DNA of 64,000 bases from Streptomyces sp. CB02009. GTDB lineage: Bacteria; Actinomycetota; Actinomycetes; Streptomycetales; Streptomycetaceae. A program made the position numbers and the translations under genes. The DNA lies in the NCBI RefSeq assembly GCF_001905825.1, contig NZ_LIVV01000008.1:1-64000 (forward strand). Direction: 5' to 3'. The notes under the pieces were generated by a model. That model did not search any database and was not told the DNA's origin. It saw only the letters and a list, made by a program, of their open reading frames with translations. Shown in pieces: positions 48,825-56,065 of the stretch (its first letter is position 1; each line of letters opens with the position of its first letter).

Positions 48825-49577
48825 TCAGGCGTCGACCTTCTCCATGACCTCGTCGCTGACGTCGAAGTTGGCGAAGACGTTCTGCACGTCGTCGCTGTCC
48901 TCCAGCGCGTCGATCAGCTTGAAGATCTTGCGCGCGCCCTCTTCGTCGAGCTCGACCTGCATGGTCGGGACGAAGCTGGACTCGGCGGAGTCGTAGTCGA
49001 TACCGGCCTCCTGGAGGGCGGTGCGGACCGCGACCAGGTCGGTGGCCTCGCTGATGATCTCGAAGGACTCACCGAGGTCGTTGACCTCCTCGGCACCGGC
49101 CTCGAGCACCGACTCCAGGACGTCGTCCTCGGACAGCTCGCCCTTGGGGAGCACGATGACGCCCTTGCGGTTGAACAGGTACGAGACCGAGCCCGGGTCG
49201 GCCATGGAGCCGCCGTTGCGGGTCATGGCCACGCGCACGTCGGAGGCGGCGCGGTTGCGGTTGTCGGTGAGGCACTCGATGAGCACCGCGACACCGTTCG
49301 GACCGTAGCCCTCGTACATGATCGTCTCGTAGTCGGCGCCGCCGGCCTCGAGACCCGCACCGCGCTTGAGCGCGGAGTCGATGTTCTTGTTCGGGACCGA
49401 CTGCTTCTTCGCCTTCTGGACGGCGTCGAACAGCGTCGGGTTGCCGTCCAGGTCGGCGCCGCCCGTGCGGGCCGCGACCTCGATGTTCTTGATCAGCTTC
49501 GCGAAGAGCTTGCCGCGCTTGGCGTCGATCACGGCCTTCTTGTGCTTCGTCGTAGCCCATTTAGAGTGGCCGGACAT
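48825..49577 (-). CDS. YebC/PmpR family protein (TACO1-like)
   Basis: Members have been described as DNA-binding regulators and, more recently, as translation factors that help at polyproline stalls. 250 residues. Opening SGHSKWATTKHKKAVIDAKRG is the family signature; the rest follows the three-domain pattern (GGADLDGNPTLFDAVQKAKK, YEGYGPNGVAVLIECLTDNRN, and a C-terminal acidic domain). Linked here to ruvC and pdxT, the usual neighbourhood. Confidence 0.95.
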   Translation of the reverse strand: MSGHSKWATTKHKKAVIDAKRGKLFAKLIKNIEVAARTGGADLDGNPTLFDAVQKAKKQSVPNKNIDSALKRGAGLEAGGADYETIMYEGYGPNGVAVLIECLTDNRNRAASDVRVAMTRNGGSMADPGSVSYLFNRKGVIVLPKGELSEDDVLESVLEAGAEEVNDLGESFEIISEATDLVAVRTALQEAGIDYDSAESSFVPTMQVELDEEGARKIFKLIDALEDSDDVQNVFANFDVSDEVMEKVDA

Positions 49578-49639
49578 CTGCCTGTCTCCTTCGCGTAACC
49601 CATTTCTGAACGAACCCCAGAGATCCTACCGGGATCGGA

Positions 49640-50230
49640 TCAGCGTGCCGCGCGCACCATGTCGACGAACAGGGCGTGAATGCGGTGATCCCCGGTGAGC
49701 TCCGGGTGGAACGAGGTCGCGAGGACCCGGCCCTGCCGTACGGCGACGATGTGGCCCTCGTGCTCGGCGAGCACCTCGACCTCGGCGCCGACGGACTCCA
49801 CCCAGGGGGCCCGGATGAAGACGCCCTCGACGGGGCCGTCCTCGATGCCCGCGACGGTGACGCCGGCCTCGAAGGACTCGTTCTGACGTCCGAAGGCGTT
49901 GCGGCGGACGATCATGTCGATGCCGCCGAAGGTCTCCTGGCCCGAACGCGGGTCGAGGATCTTCTCGGCGAGCATGATCAGACCGGCGCAGGTGCCGTAG
50001 ACCGGCAGGCCGGCGGCTATCCGCTTGCGCAGCGGCTCCGCCATGCCGAACAGCTCGGCCAGCTTGGAGATGGTGGTGGACTCCCCGCCGGGGATGACCA
50101 GACCGTCGATCTCGGCCAGCTCTTCGGGGCGCCGGACCGGCCTGGCCACGGCGTCAGCCGCGGCCAGGGCGATCAGGTGCTCCCGTACGTCGCCCTGGAG
50201 TGCCAGGACACCGATCACGGGTGTGCTCAT
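49640..50230 (-). CDS. pdxT: pyridoxal 5'-phosphate synthase glutaminase subunit PdxT
   Basis: Class I glutaminase that feeds ammonia to PdxS. 196 residues. GVLALQGDVREHLIALAAAD, the oxyanion strand LVIPGGESTTISKL, catalytic Cys in PVYGTCAGLIMLA and the catalytic His-Glu in TSFHPELTGDHR. It follows pdxS by 6 bp. Confidence 0.96.
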   Translation of the reverse strand: MSTPVIGVLALQGDVREHLIALAAADAVARPVRRPEELAEIDGLVIPGGESTTISKLAELFGMAEPLRKRIAAGLPVYGTCAGLIMLAEKILDPRSGQETFGGIDMIVRRNAFGRQNESFEAGVTVAGIEDGPVEGVFIRAPWVESVGAEVEVLAEHEGHIVAVRQGRVLATSFHPELTGDHRIHALFVDMVRAAR

Positions 50231-50236
50231 GAGTGA

Positions 50237-51151
50237 TTACCAGCCGCGGTTGGCGTAGCGCTCGGACTCGGGGAGGGTGTCGCAGTTGATGCCGACCATG
50301 GCCTCGCCCAGGTTGCGGGAGGCGTCCGCGATGATCTTCGGGTCGTCGTAGAAGGTGGTGGCCTTCACGATGGCGGCGGCGCGCTTGGCCGGGTCGCCCG
50401 ACTTGAAGATGCCGGAGCCGACGAAGACGCCCTCGGCGCCGAGCTGGCGCATGAGCGCGGCGTCGGCGGGGGTGGCGACACCACCGGCGGAGAACAGCAC
50501 GACCGGCAGCTTGCCGAGCTCGGCGACCTCCTTGACCAGCTCGTACGGGGCGCGCAGGTCCTTGGCGGCGGCGAACAGCTCGTTGTTGTCGAAGCCGCGC
50601 AGCCTGGCGATCTCGTTCTTGATCTGGCGCAGGTGGCGGACGGCCTCGACGACGTTGCCGGTGCCGGCCTCACCCTTGGAGCGGATCATGGCCGCGCCCT
50701 CGGCGATACGGCGGAGGGCCTCGCCCAGGTTGGTGGCGCCACAGACGAAGGGGGTCGTGAAGGCCCACTTGTCGGAGTGGTTGACCTCGTCGGCCGGGGT
50801 GAGGACCTCGGACTCGTCGATGTAGTCGACACCGAGGGACTGCAGGACCTGGGCCTCGACGAAGTGGCCGATGCGGGACTTGGCCATGACCGGGATGGAG
50901 ACCGCGCCGATGATCTCTTCGATCATGTTCGGGTCCGACATGCGGGCCACGCCGCCGTCCTTGCGGATGTCCGCGGGGACCCGCTCCAGGGCCATGACGG
51001 CCACGGCGCCGGCGTCCTCGGCGATCTTCGCCTGCTCGGCGTTGACCACGTCCATGATCACGCCGCCCTTGAGCTGCTCGGCCATGCCGCGCTTCACACG
51101 GGCGGTGCCGGTCTCGGGGGACTGGGGGGAAACGGAAGGCGTGGTGGACAC
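50237..51151 (-). CDS. pdxS: pyridoxal 5'-phosphate synthase synthase subunit PdxS
   Basis: Builds PLP from ribose 5-phosphate, glyceraldehyde 3-phosphate and ammonia; forms dodecamers with PdxT. 304 residues. KRGMAEQLKGGVIMDVV, LERVPADIRKDGGVARMSDP (with the reactive Lys), VGATNLGEALRRIAEGAAMI region and the C-terminal GVFVGSGIFKS. GTG start. The upstream region carries GTGGACT repeats that may bind a PdxR-type regulator. Confidence 0.97.
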   Translation of the reverse strand: MSTTPSVSPQSPETGTARVKRGMAEQLKGGVIMDVVNAEQAKIAEDAGAVAVMALERVPADIRKDGGVARMSDPNMIEEIIGAVSIPVMAKSRIGHFVEAQVLQSLGVDYIDESEVLTPADEVNHSDKWAFTTPFVCGATNLGEALRRIAEGAAMIRSKGEAGTGNVVEAVRHLRQIKNEIARLRGFDNNELFAAAKDLRAPYELVKEVAELGKLPVVLFSAGGVATPADAALMRQLGAEGVFVGSGIFKSGDPAKRAAAIVKATTFYDDPKIIADASRNLGEAMVGINCDTLPESERYANRGW

Positions 51152-51198
51152 GGGTACCTCACTCGTGACAACGGGGGTTGACGACTAGGACGAGGAAA

Positions 51199-51236
51199 CA
51201 GTCCACATGCAGTCCACAGCAAGGGCCAATGTGGAC
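51199..51236 (-). promoter_or_regulatory. GTGGACT repeats upstream of pdxS, candidate PdxR-type operator
   Basis: CAGTCCACA occurs at 51199-51207 and 51210-51218 with 11-bp spacing, so on the coding strand TGTGGACTG is repeated one helical turn apart. An inverted TGTGGAC follows at 51230-51236. Direct repeats with a GTGGWCT core have been reported for the MocR-type activator PdxR of Corynebacterium (from memory). No pdxR gene lies in this window. Confidence 0.5.
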
Positions 51237-51266
51237 CCGGTGGATCGTTTTCGCAGGCTGAGAGCG

Positions 51267-51809
51267 TCAGGCCGGGCGGTCGGCAAGGGCCACAGGCGCC
51301 TCGTCGTCCATTTCGAAGGCCAGCGGGAAGGGCGCGTGGCCCGCGAGCCGGAACCAGCGGACCGTACGGTGGCGGCGCAGGGCACGGGCGGCCCGGACGG
51401 CGTCGTTGTGGAAACGGCGGGCCATCGGCACCCGGCGGACGGACGCCGCCAGCTCCTCCGCGGCCTCCTCGCCACCGGGAGCCTCCCGTACGAGCTCCAC
51501 CTGCTCGGGCTCGCCGAACACCACCCGCAGCGCCTGGCTCAACTCGCTCTCGGCGACCTCCCGGTGGTCCTCCTCCGCCTGCCGCGCCGCGTGCGCGGCC
51601 TCGTACAGCACGATCGAGGCGGCCGGGTCGAGGACGCCGGAGGTGGCCAGCTCCTGGGTGACCGAGGCCCGGCGCAGCAACTGCGCGTCCAGGGCCGCGC
51701 GGGCGGCGTCGATGCGGGAGTGCAGCCGGTCGAGCCGTCCGGCGGTCCAGCTGAGGTAGACGCCGATGACGATCAGCGCGACGACGGTCCAGATCAGGGT
51801 TTCGGTCAC
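51267..51809 (-). CDS. LemA-like membrane protein, unknown function
   Basis: 180 residues. One N-terminal membrane helix at about 4-20, immediately followed by TAGRLDRLHSRIDAARAALDAQ and LRRASVTQELA, the pattern of LemA-family N-termini. The remainder is charged helix (EEDHREVAESELSQALRVVF) and an Arg-rich C-terminal part. GTG at 51809 has no strong ribosome binding site; it lies 11 bp after the lactonase-like gene, so coupling is possible. Confidence 0.75.
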   Translation of the reverse strand: MTETLIWTVVALIVIGVYLSWTAGRLDRLHSRIDAARAALDAQLLRRASVTQELATSGVLDPAASIVLYEAAHAARQAEEDHREVAESELSQALRVVFGEPEQVELVREAPGGEEAAEELAASVRRVPMARRFHNDAVRAARALRRHRTVRWFRLAGHAPFPLAFEMDDEAPVALADRPA

Positions 51810-51820
51810 GGGCGGAAAGG

Positions 51821-52456
51821 CTACCGGGGCGCCGGCAGCGCCCCTTCCCAAAGGTCGTGGTCATGGGCGAACAGGACACGCGCGGGCCGGCCCGCGGCGA
51901 GTTCGCCGAGCCGGTCCAGCCAGGGCAGGCGGGGCGTGCCGAACTCGTGGGCGAAGTCGTACGCCTGCCCTGCCAGGACGGTCACCCGGTCGCCGTGGTC
52001 GAGGAAGAGCGACTGGTGGCCCTCGGTGTGGCCGGGAGTGGGCACGATCCGCACACCCGGAGCGATCTCGTGCTCGCCGTCGAGCTCCACGTACCGGACG
52101 CCGGGCAGCAGCGAGTCGATGGTGTGCCCGCCGGCCCGGGCGAGGGCCAGCTCGGCGCGCTGGACGAGGACCGGGGTGTCGGGGAAGCGCTGGTTGCCGC
52201 CGATGTGATCGAAGTGCAGATGGCAGTTCACGACGGTGTCCACGTCCCCGGGACCGACGGCGAGCGGCTTGCGGACGGGCCGGTAGTGGGCATCGGTCTC
52301 GGCGGAACCGGTGCCCATGCCGGTGTCGAAGAGGAGCGCGCCGCGGGGGTGCCGCACGAGATAGCCGAGCACGGGCTCCACGCGGGGGCGGGGGCCGCCC
52401 CACTCGGCGGCGGGGCGGGTGAAGTGCCCGAGATCGAGCGTGTCGACGAGGATCAT
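51821..52456 (-). CDS. metallo-beta-lactamase-fold hydrolase, N-acyl-homoserine-lactonase-like
   Basis: 211 residues. Metal motif NCHLHFDHIGGN (HxHxDH), PTPGHTEGHQS (third His), and a C-terminal HDHD segment match the AiiA/AttM lactonase group of the superfamily. Streptomyces use gamma-butyrolactone signals, so a lactonase substrate is conceivable, but other substrates are equally possible. I chose ATG at 52456; an in-frame start 27 codons upstream adds a low-complexity Arg/Pro stretch. Ribosome binding site weak. Confidence 0.85.
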   Translation of the reverse strand: MILVDTLDLGHFTRPAAEWGGPRPRVEPVLGYLVRHPRGALLFDTGMGTGSAETDAHYRPVRKPLAVGPGDVDTVVNCHLHFDHIGGNQRFPDTPVLVQRAELALARAGGHTIDSLLPGVRYVELDGEHEIAPGVRIVPTPGHTEGHQSLFLDHGDRVTVLAGQAYDFAHEFGTPRLPWLDRLGELAAGRPARVLFAHDHDLWEGALPAPR

Positions 52457-52527
52457 GAGCGGAGCCTGCCCGGGGGTGGTGGCGGCAACCACGGGCACGG
52501 GGAATCGACGCCGCGGCGCACCTCTCC

Positions 52528-52568
52528 GTGTGGGCAATCGTCCCGCAGGGCGGGACGGGTGGGCACAC
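52528..52568 (+). repeat. palindromic element copy 1
   Basis: Contains an 8-bp perfect stem CGTCCCGC / GCGGGACG (52539-52546 with 52550-52557) flanked by GTGTGGGCA on the left and TGGGCACAC on the right. Copy 2, in inverted orientation, matches it closely. Confidence 0.7.
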
Positions 52569-52610
52569 GGGACGGCGCCCTCGGCGGCGCCTCCGCCCCT
52601 TGTGCCTGAA

Positions 52611-52645
52611 CCCGCACCCCAAGTGGCGGTGCACAGGGGTGCGGG
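52611..52645. terminator. hairpin between the two palindromic elements
   Basis: Perfect 10-bp stem (52611-52620 with 52636-52645) with a 15-nt loop; three further bases on each side pair if one base is bulged. Likely terminator for pimA. Confidence 0.5.
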
Positions 52646-52686
52646 TCAGGGCGCGGAAGCCTAGGCCCGGCAAGGGGCGCCGTTCC

Positions 52687-52730
52687 GTTGTGCCCACCCG
52701 TTCCGCCCCAGCGGAACGAATGCCCACAAC
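52687..52730 (-). repeat. palindromic element copy 2 (inverted)
   Basis: Read on the minus strand it aligns to copy 1 with TGTGGGCA, an 8-bp stem CGTTCCGC / GCGGAACG (52699-52706 with 52711-52718), and GGGTGGGCACA. The stem has compensating changes (C-G to T-A) relative to copy 1, which suggests the hairpin itself is conserved. Confidence 0.7.
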
Positions 52731-52836
52731 GGGGTGGGCGGGGTGGGCACCGCCCCAGCGGAGGGACCCGGGCCCGAAGGGCCGGGCTTCCCAGGGCGCC
52801 GGCGGGTGCGGCCTCAGCCCGCCGACGGGCGCCGGG

Positions 52837-53988
52837 CTACAGGCCCAGGCGGGCGCGGAGGCCTACTCGTTCGTCCGTGTCCACCGCCGCCGCCCCGTCC
52901 GTCACCGTCTCGTACACCGCCAGGATGTCCGCGCCGACCGTCGTCCAGTCGAAGCGGCGCACGTGCGCCGACCCCCGCGCGCTCAGTTCCGCGCGGCGCT
53001 CCTCGTCGCCGAGGAGCCGGATCGCCGCGTCCGCGAGCGCGTCCGCGTCCTCGTTGGTGAAGAGCTCGCCCGCCGCCCCCTGGTCCAGGACCTGCGCGAA
53101 CGCGTCCAGGTCGGAGGCCAGCACCGGCGCCCCCGCCGACAGCGCCTCGACGAGGATGATGCCGAAGCTCTCACCGCCGGTGTTGGGCGCCACGTACACG
53201 TCGACGCTGCGCAGCAGCCGCGCCTTGTCCTCGTCGCTGACCATGCCGAGGAACTCCACCCGGGAGCGCATCTCCCGGGGCAGCGAGGCCACCGCCTCCT
53301 CCTCGTCACCGCGCCCGGCGACCAGGAGCCGCGCCCCGGGCCGCTCGGTGAGGATCCTGGGCAGCGCCCGCATGAGGACGGGCAGGCCCTTCCTCGGCTC
53401 GTCGATGCGCCCGATGAAGCCGAGCGTCTCGCCCTGCCACTCCTTCTTCGGCTCGGCGCGCGCGAAGAAGTCCACGTCGACCCCGTTGGGGATGACGACG
53501 GCGTCGCCGCCGAGGTGCTCGACGAGCGTGCGCCGCGCGTACTCGCTCACGGCGATGCGCGCGCTGATCTTCTCCAGCGCGGGCTGGAGGATCGGGTACG
53601 CCGCGATCATGGCCCGCGAGCGCGGGTTCGACGTGTGGAAGGTGGCCACGATCGGCCCCTGCGCCGCCCAGCAGGTCAGCAGCCCGAGGGACGGCGAGGT
53701 CGGCTCGTGGATGTGGACGACGTCGAAGGTGCCGTCGTGCAGCCAGCGGCGCACCCGCGCCGCCGAGAGGAAGCCGAAGTTGAGCCGTGCCACCGAGCCG
53801 TTGTACGGCACGGGGACGGCCCGGCCGGCCGACACCACGTACGGCGGCAGCGGCGTCTCGTCGTCGGCGGGCGCGAGGACGGAGACCTCGTGGCCGAGCC
53901 GGATGAGGTGCTCGGCGAGGTCGCGGATGTGGAACTGGACGCCGCCCGGCACGTCCCACGAGTACGGGCAGACGATCCCGATCTTCAC
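52837..53988 (-). CDS. pimA: phosphatidylinositol alpha-mannosyltransferase (PimA-like), GT4 family
   Basis: Adds mannose from GDP-mannose to phosphatidylinositol, the first step of PIM synthesis at the inner membrane face. 383 residues. GT-B fold: KIGIVCPYSWDVPGGVQFHI, HIHEPTSPSLGLL, VATFHTSNPRS in the N-terminal half; GFIGRIDEPRKGLPVL and the E-x7-E motif in NTGGESFGIILVEALSAG in the second half. GTG at 53988 overlaps the acyltransferase stop (GTGA). Confidence 0.93.
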   Translation of the reverse strand: MKIGIVCPYSWDVPGGVQFHIRDLAEHLIRLGHEVSVLAPADDETPLPPYVVSAGRAVPVPYNGSVARLNFGFLSAARVRRWLHDGTFDVVHIHEPTSPSLGLLTCWAAQGPIVATFHTSNPRSRAMIAAYPILQPALEKISARIAVSEYARRTLVEHLGGDAVVIPNGVDVDFFARAEPKKEWQGETLGFIGRIDEPRKGLPVLMRALPRILTERPGARLLVAGRGDEEEAVASLPREMRSRVEFLGMVSDEDKARLLRSVDVYVAPNTGGESFGIILVEALSAGAPVLASDLDAFAQVLDQGAAGELFTNEDADALADAAIRLLGDEERRAELSARGSAHVRRFDWTTVGADILAVYETVTDGAAAVDTDERVGLRARLGL

Positions 53989-55142
53989 TCGCCGCGCTCC
54001 CCGCCCCGCTCGGCGCCCGCGGTCCCGGCGGCGCCGGGCTCCGGGCGTTCCTCCAGGTCGGCGAGCCACAGTCGTTGCAGCATGTGCCAGTCCTCCGGGT
54101 GGTCCGCGATGCCGGTGGCGAAGGCGTCGGCCAGCGCCTGTGTCATGACGGACGTCTTCTCGGCCCGCGTACCTGACTCGGGCACGTCGATCGGCGGGTG
54201 GATGCGCCCCCGCATGACCGCTGTGTCGTCGTACCAGAGCGTCACCGGCAGGAGCAGCGCGCCGGTCTGCTGGGCGAGGATGGCCGGGCCCGCCGGCATC
54301 CGCGCCGTGTCCCCGAAGAAGGTCACCTCGGTGCCGGACGCGGACAGGTCGCGGTCGGCGACCAGGCAGACGAGGCCGCCCGCCCGCAGGCGCCGCGCCA
54401 GCGTGCCGAAGGCGGAGCCGCCGGTGTGCGGGAGGACCTCCATGCCGAGGGACTCGCGGTAGGCCACGAAGCGGTCGTACAGCGTCTCCGGCTTGAGCCG
54501 TTCCGCGACGGTGGTGAAGGGGACGCCGAGGCAGCGGGTCACCCACACGCCCGCGAGGTCCCAGTTCGCCAGGTGCGGCAGGGCCAGGACGACCCCTCGC
54601 CCGGCGGCGAGGCCTTCCTGGAGGTGGTGGACGTCCTGGATGTCTATCCCGCGCTCGACCCGCTCCTTGCTCCAGGTCGGCAGCCGGAAGGACTCCATCC
54701 AGTACCGCATGTACGAGCGCATGCCGGCCTTCGACAGCTCGGCGAGCCGCTCGGGTGTGGCGTCCGGCACCACGCGCGCGAGGTTGGACTCGAGGCGCAG
54801 GACGCTCTTGCCCCGTCGCTTCCAGGTGAGGTCGGCGATCCGCCGGCCGAGGCCCGCGGCGACCGGCTCGGGCAGCTTCTTGACGGTCGCCCAGCCGGCG
54901 CCGTACAGGCCGTCGCTCAGCCGTTCCTTCAGCGTGCTGCCCGCGGGGGACGCGCCGCCCTCGGGCACGGCGCCCGGAGCCGCGCCGCCCTCCGGCGTCC
55001 CGGCCGCCGTCGACATGCCGTGCCCGGGCGCACCGCCCTCCCGAGTCCCGCCCTCCGGCGTCCCGGCCTCCGACGTCGCGCCCTCCGGCGTCCCGTCCTC
55101 GGGCATGCCGTCCTTCGACGTGCCGTCCTTCAGCGTGCTCAC
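53985..55142 (-). CDS. phosphatidylinositol mannoside acyltransferase (PatA-like) with a repeat-rich N-terminus
   Basis: HtrB/LpxL-type acyltransferase that acylates the mannose of PIM1/PIM2. 385 residues. The first about 68 are low complexity with repeated GTPEGG units (three perfect copies), not expected in the family. The catalytic domain starts at about 69 (LKERLSDGLYGAGWATVKKL) and has the HxxxxD/E motif in LALPHLANWDLAGVW. GTG at 55142 overlaps the pgsA stop (GTGA). Internal ATG at codon 43 is an alternative start. Confidence 0.9.
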   Translation of the reverse strand: MSTLKDGTSKDGMPEDGTPEGATSEAGTPEGGTREGGAPGHGMSTAAGTPEGGAAPGAVPEGGASPAGSTLKERLSDGLYGAGWATVKKLPEPVAAGLGRRIADLTWKRRGKSVLRLESNLARVVPDATPERLAELSKAGMRSYMRYWMESFRLPTWSKERVERGIDIQDVHHLQEGLAAGRGVVLALPHLANWDLAGVWVTRCLGVPFTTVAERLKPETLYDRFVAYRESLGMEVLPHTGGSAFGTLARRLRAGGLVCLVADRDLSASGTEVTFFGDTARMPAGPAILAQQTGALLLPVTLWYDDTAVMRGRIHPPIDVPESGTRAEKTSVMTQALADAFATGIADHPEDWHMLQRLWLADLEERPEPGAAGTAGAERGGERGE

Positions 55143-55801
55143 GTCGTCGCCCCGCTCCCGCCGGCCGCGGCGGCGTCAGCCTCGGCCGATTCCCGTCGTA
55201 CGGTCACGACGCGCTGGCCCAGGGTGACGGCGCTCCCGACGGCCACGATCCACAGCGCGATCGGGAGCAGGATCTCGACCCCGGGGACACCGAACGTGTG
55301 CAGCCCGGCGAGGCCGGCCGCGACCAGCGAGATGACCAGGCGCTCGGCGCGCTCGATCAGGCCGTTGACGGCGACGGGCAGGCCGATCGATTCGCCTCGG
55401 GCCTTCGTGTACGACACGACCTGACCGCTCGCCAGGCAGAAGATCGCCACGGCGCACAGCACGTTGTCGTCGCCCTTGCCCGCGTACCAGAGCGCGAAGC
55501 CGCCGAAGATGGCGCCGTCGGCGACCCGGTCGAGCGTCGAGTCGAGGAAGGCGCCCCAGCGGCTGGAGATCCCCGCCTGCCGGGCCATGTTGCCGTCGAC
55601 GAGGTCGGAGAAGACGAACAGCGTGATGACGATGGTGCCCCAGAAGAACTCCCCGCGCGGGAAGAAGACCAGTGCACCGGCCATCACTCCCGCCGTGCCG
55701 ATGAGCGTGACCGCGTCGGGGCTGACGCCCCTGCGGAGCAGAAACGCGGCGAACGGTGTGAGGACACGCGTAAAAAATGCACGCGCGTACTTGTTCAGCA
55801 T
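55139..55801 (-). CDS. pgsA: phosphatidylinositol phosphate synthase (CDP-alcohol phosphatidyltransferase)
   Basis: Makes phosphatidylinositol phosphate from CDP-diacylglycerol and inositol phosphate in actinobacteria. 220 residues, about six membrane helices. CDP-alcohol motif D-x2-DG-x2-AR-x8-G-x3-D-x3-D is intact in SDLVDGNMARQAGISSRWG followed by AFLDSTLD. It heads the pgsA-patA-pimA chain, the order found in Mycobacterium between thrS/HIT and pimA. Confidence 0.95.
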   Translation of the reverse strand: MLNKYARAFFTRVLTPFAAFLLRRGVSPDAVTLIGTAGVMAGALVFFPRGEFFWGTIVITLFVFSDLVDGNMARQAGISSRWGAFLDSTLDRVADGAIFGGFALWYAGKGDDNVLCAVAIFCLASGQVVSYTKARGESIGLPVAVNGLIERAERLVISLVAAGLAGLHTFGVPGVEILLPIALWIVAVGSAVTLGQRVVTVRRESAEADAAAAGGSGATT

Positions 55802-56065
55802 GGCCTTCCCGAGGTTCGGTGGGCCGCGCGGCCCCTACGACCACCGGCTCACCCATCGTAGCCACGCGCGCCCCGGCGCACGGGCGGCACCCGCCCCACC
55901 GCGTCCGCGTCCCCCGCGAGGGCCCTCCCCGTGTACGACGTATGGACGCCTCCCCGCGTCGGTGCAAAGCTCGAAGGACCACCGCGGGCACCCGCCGGAG
56001 CCGTACCGCGACACACCACTCCCCCGCGCCCGCATCCCGCCGCGAGCAGTCGGGAGGCACACATC

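Larger units (their letters stand above)
52457..52836. other. 380-bp spacer upstream of the lactonase-like gene
   Basis: No gene seen. It holds an inverted pair of about 42-bp palindromic elements (52528-52568 and 52687-52730), a strong hairpin between them, and the pimA 3' end with a short AGCCCG/CGGGCT stem that overlaps the pimA stop. Confidence 0.6.

Noticed and set aside
53985..54462. Frameshift between the acyltransferase and pimA
   Set aside because: The overlap is a clean 4-nt GTGA stop/start coupling, and both proteins are full length.
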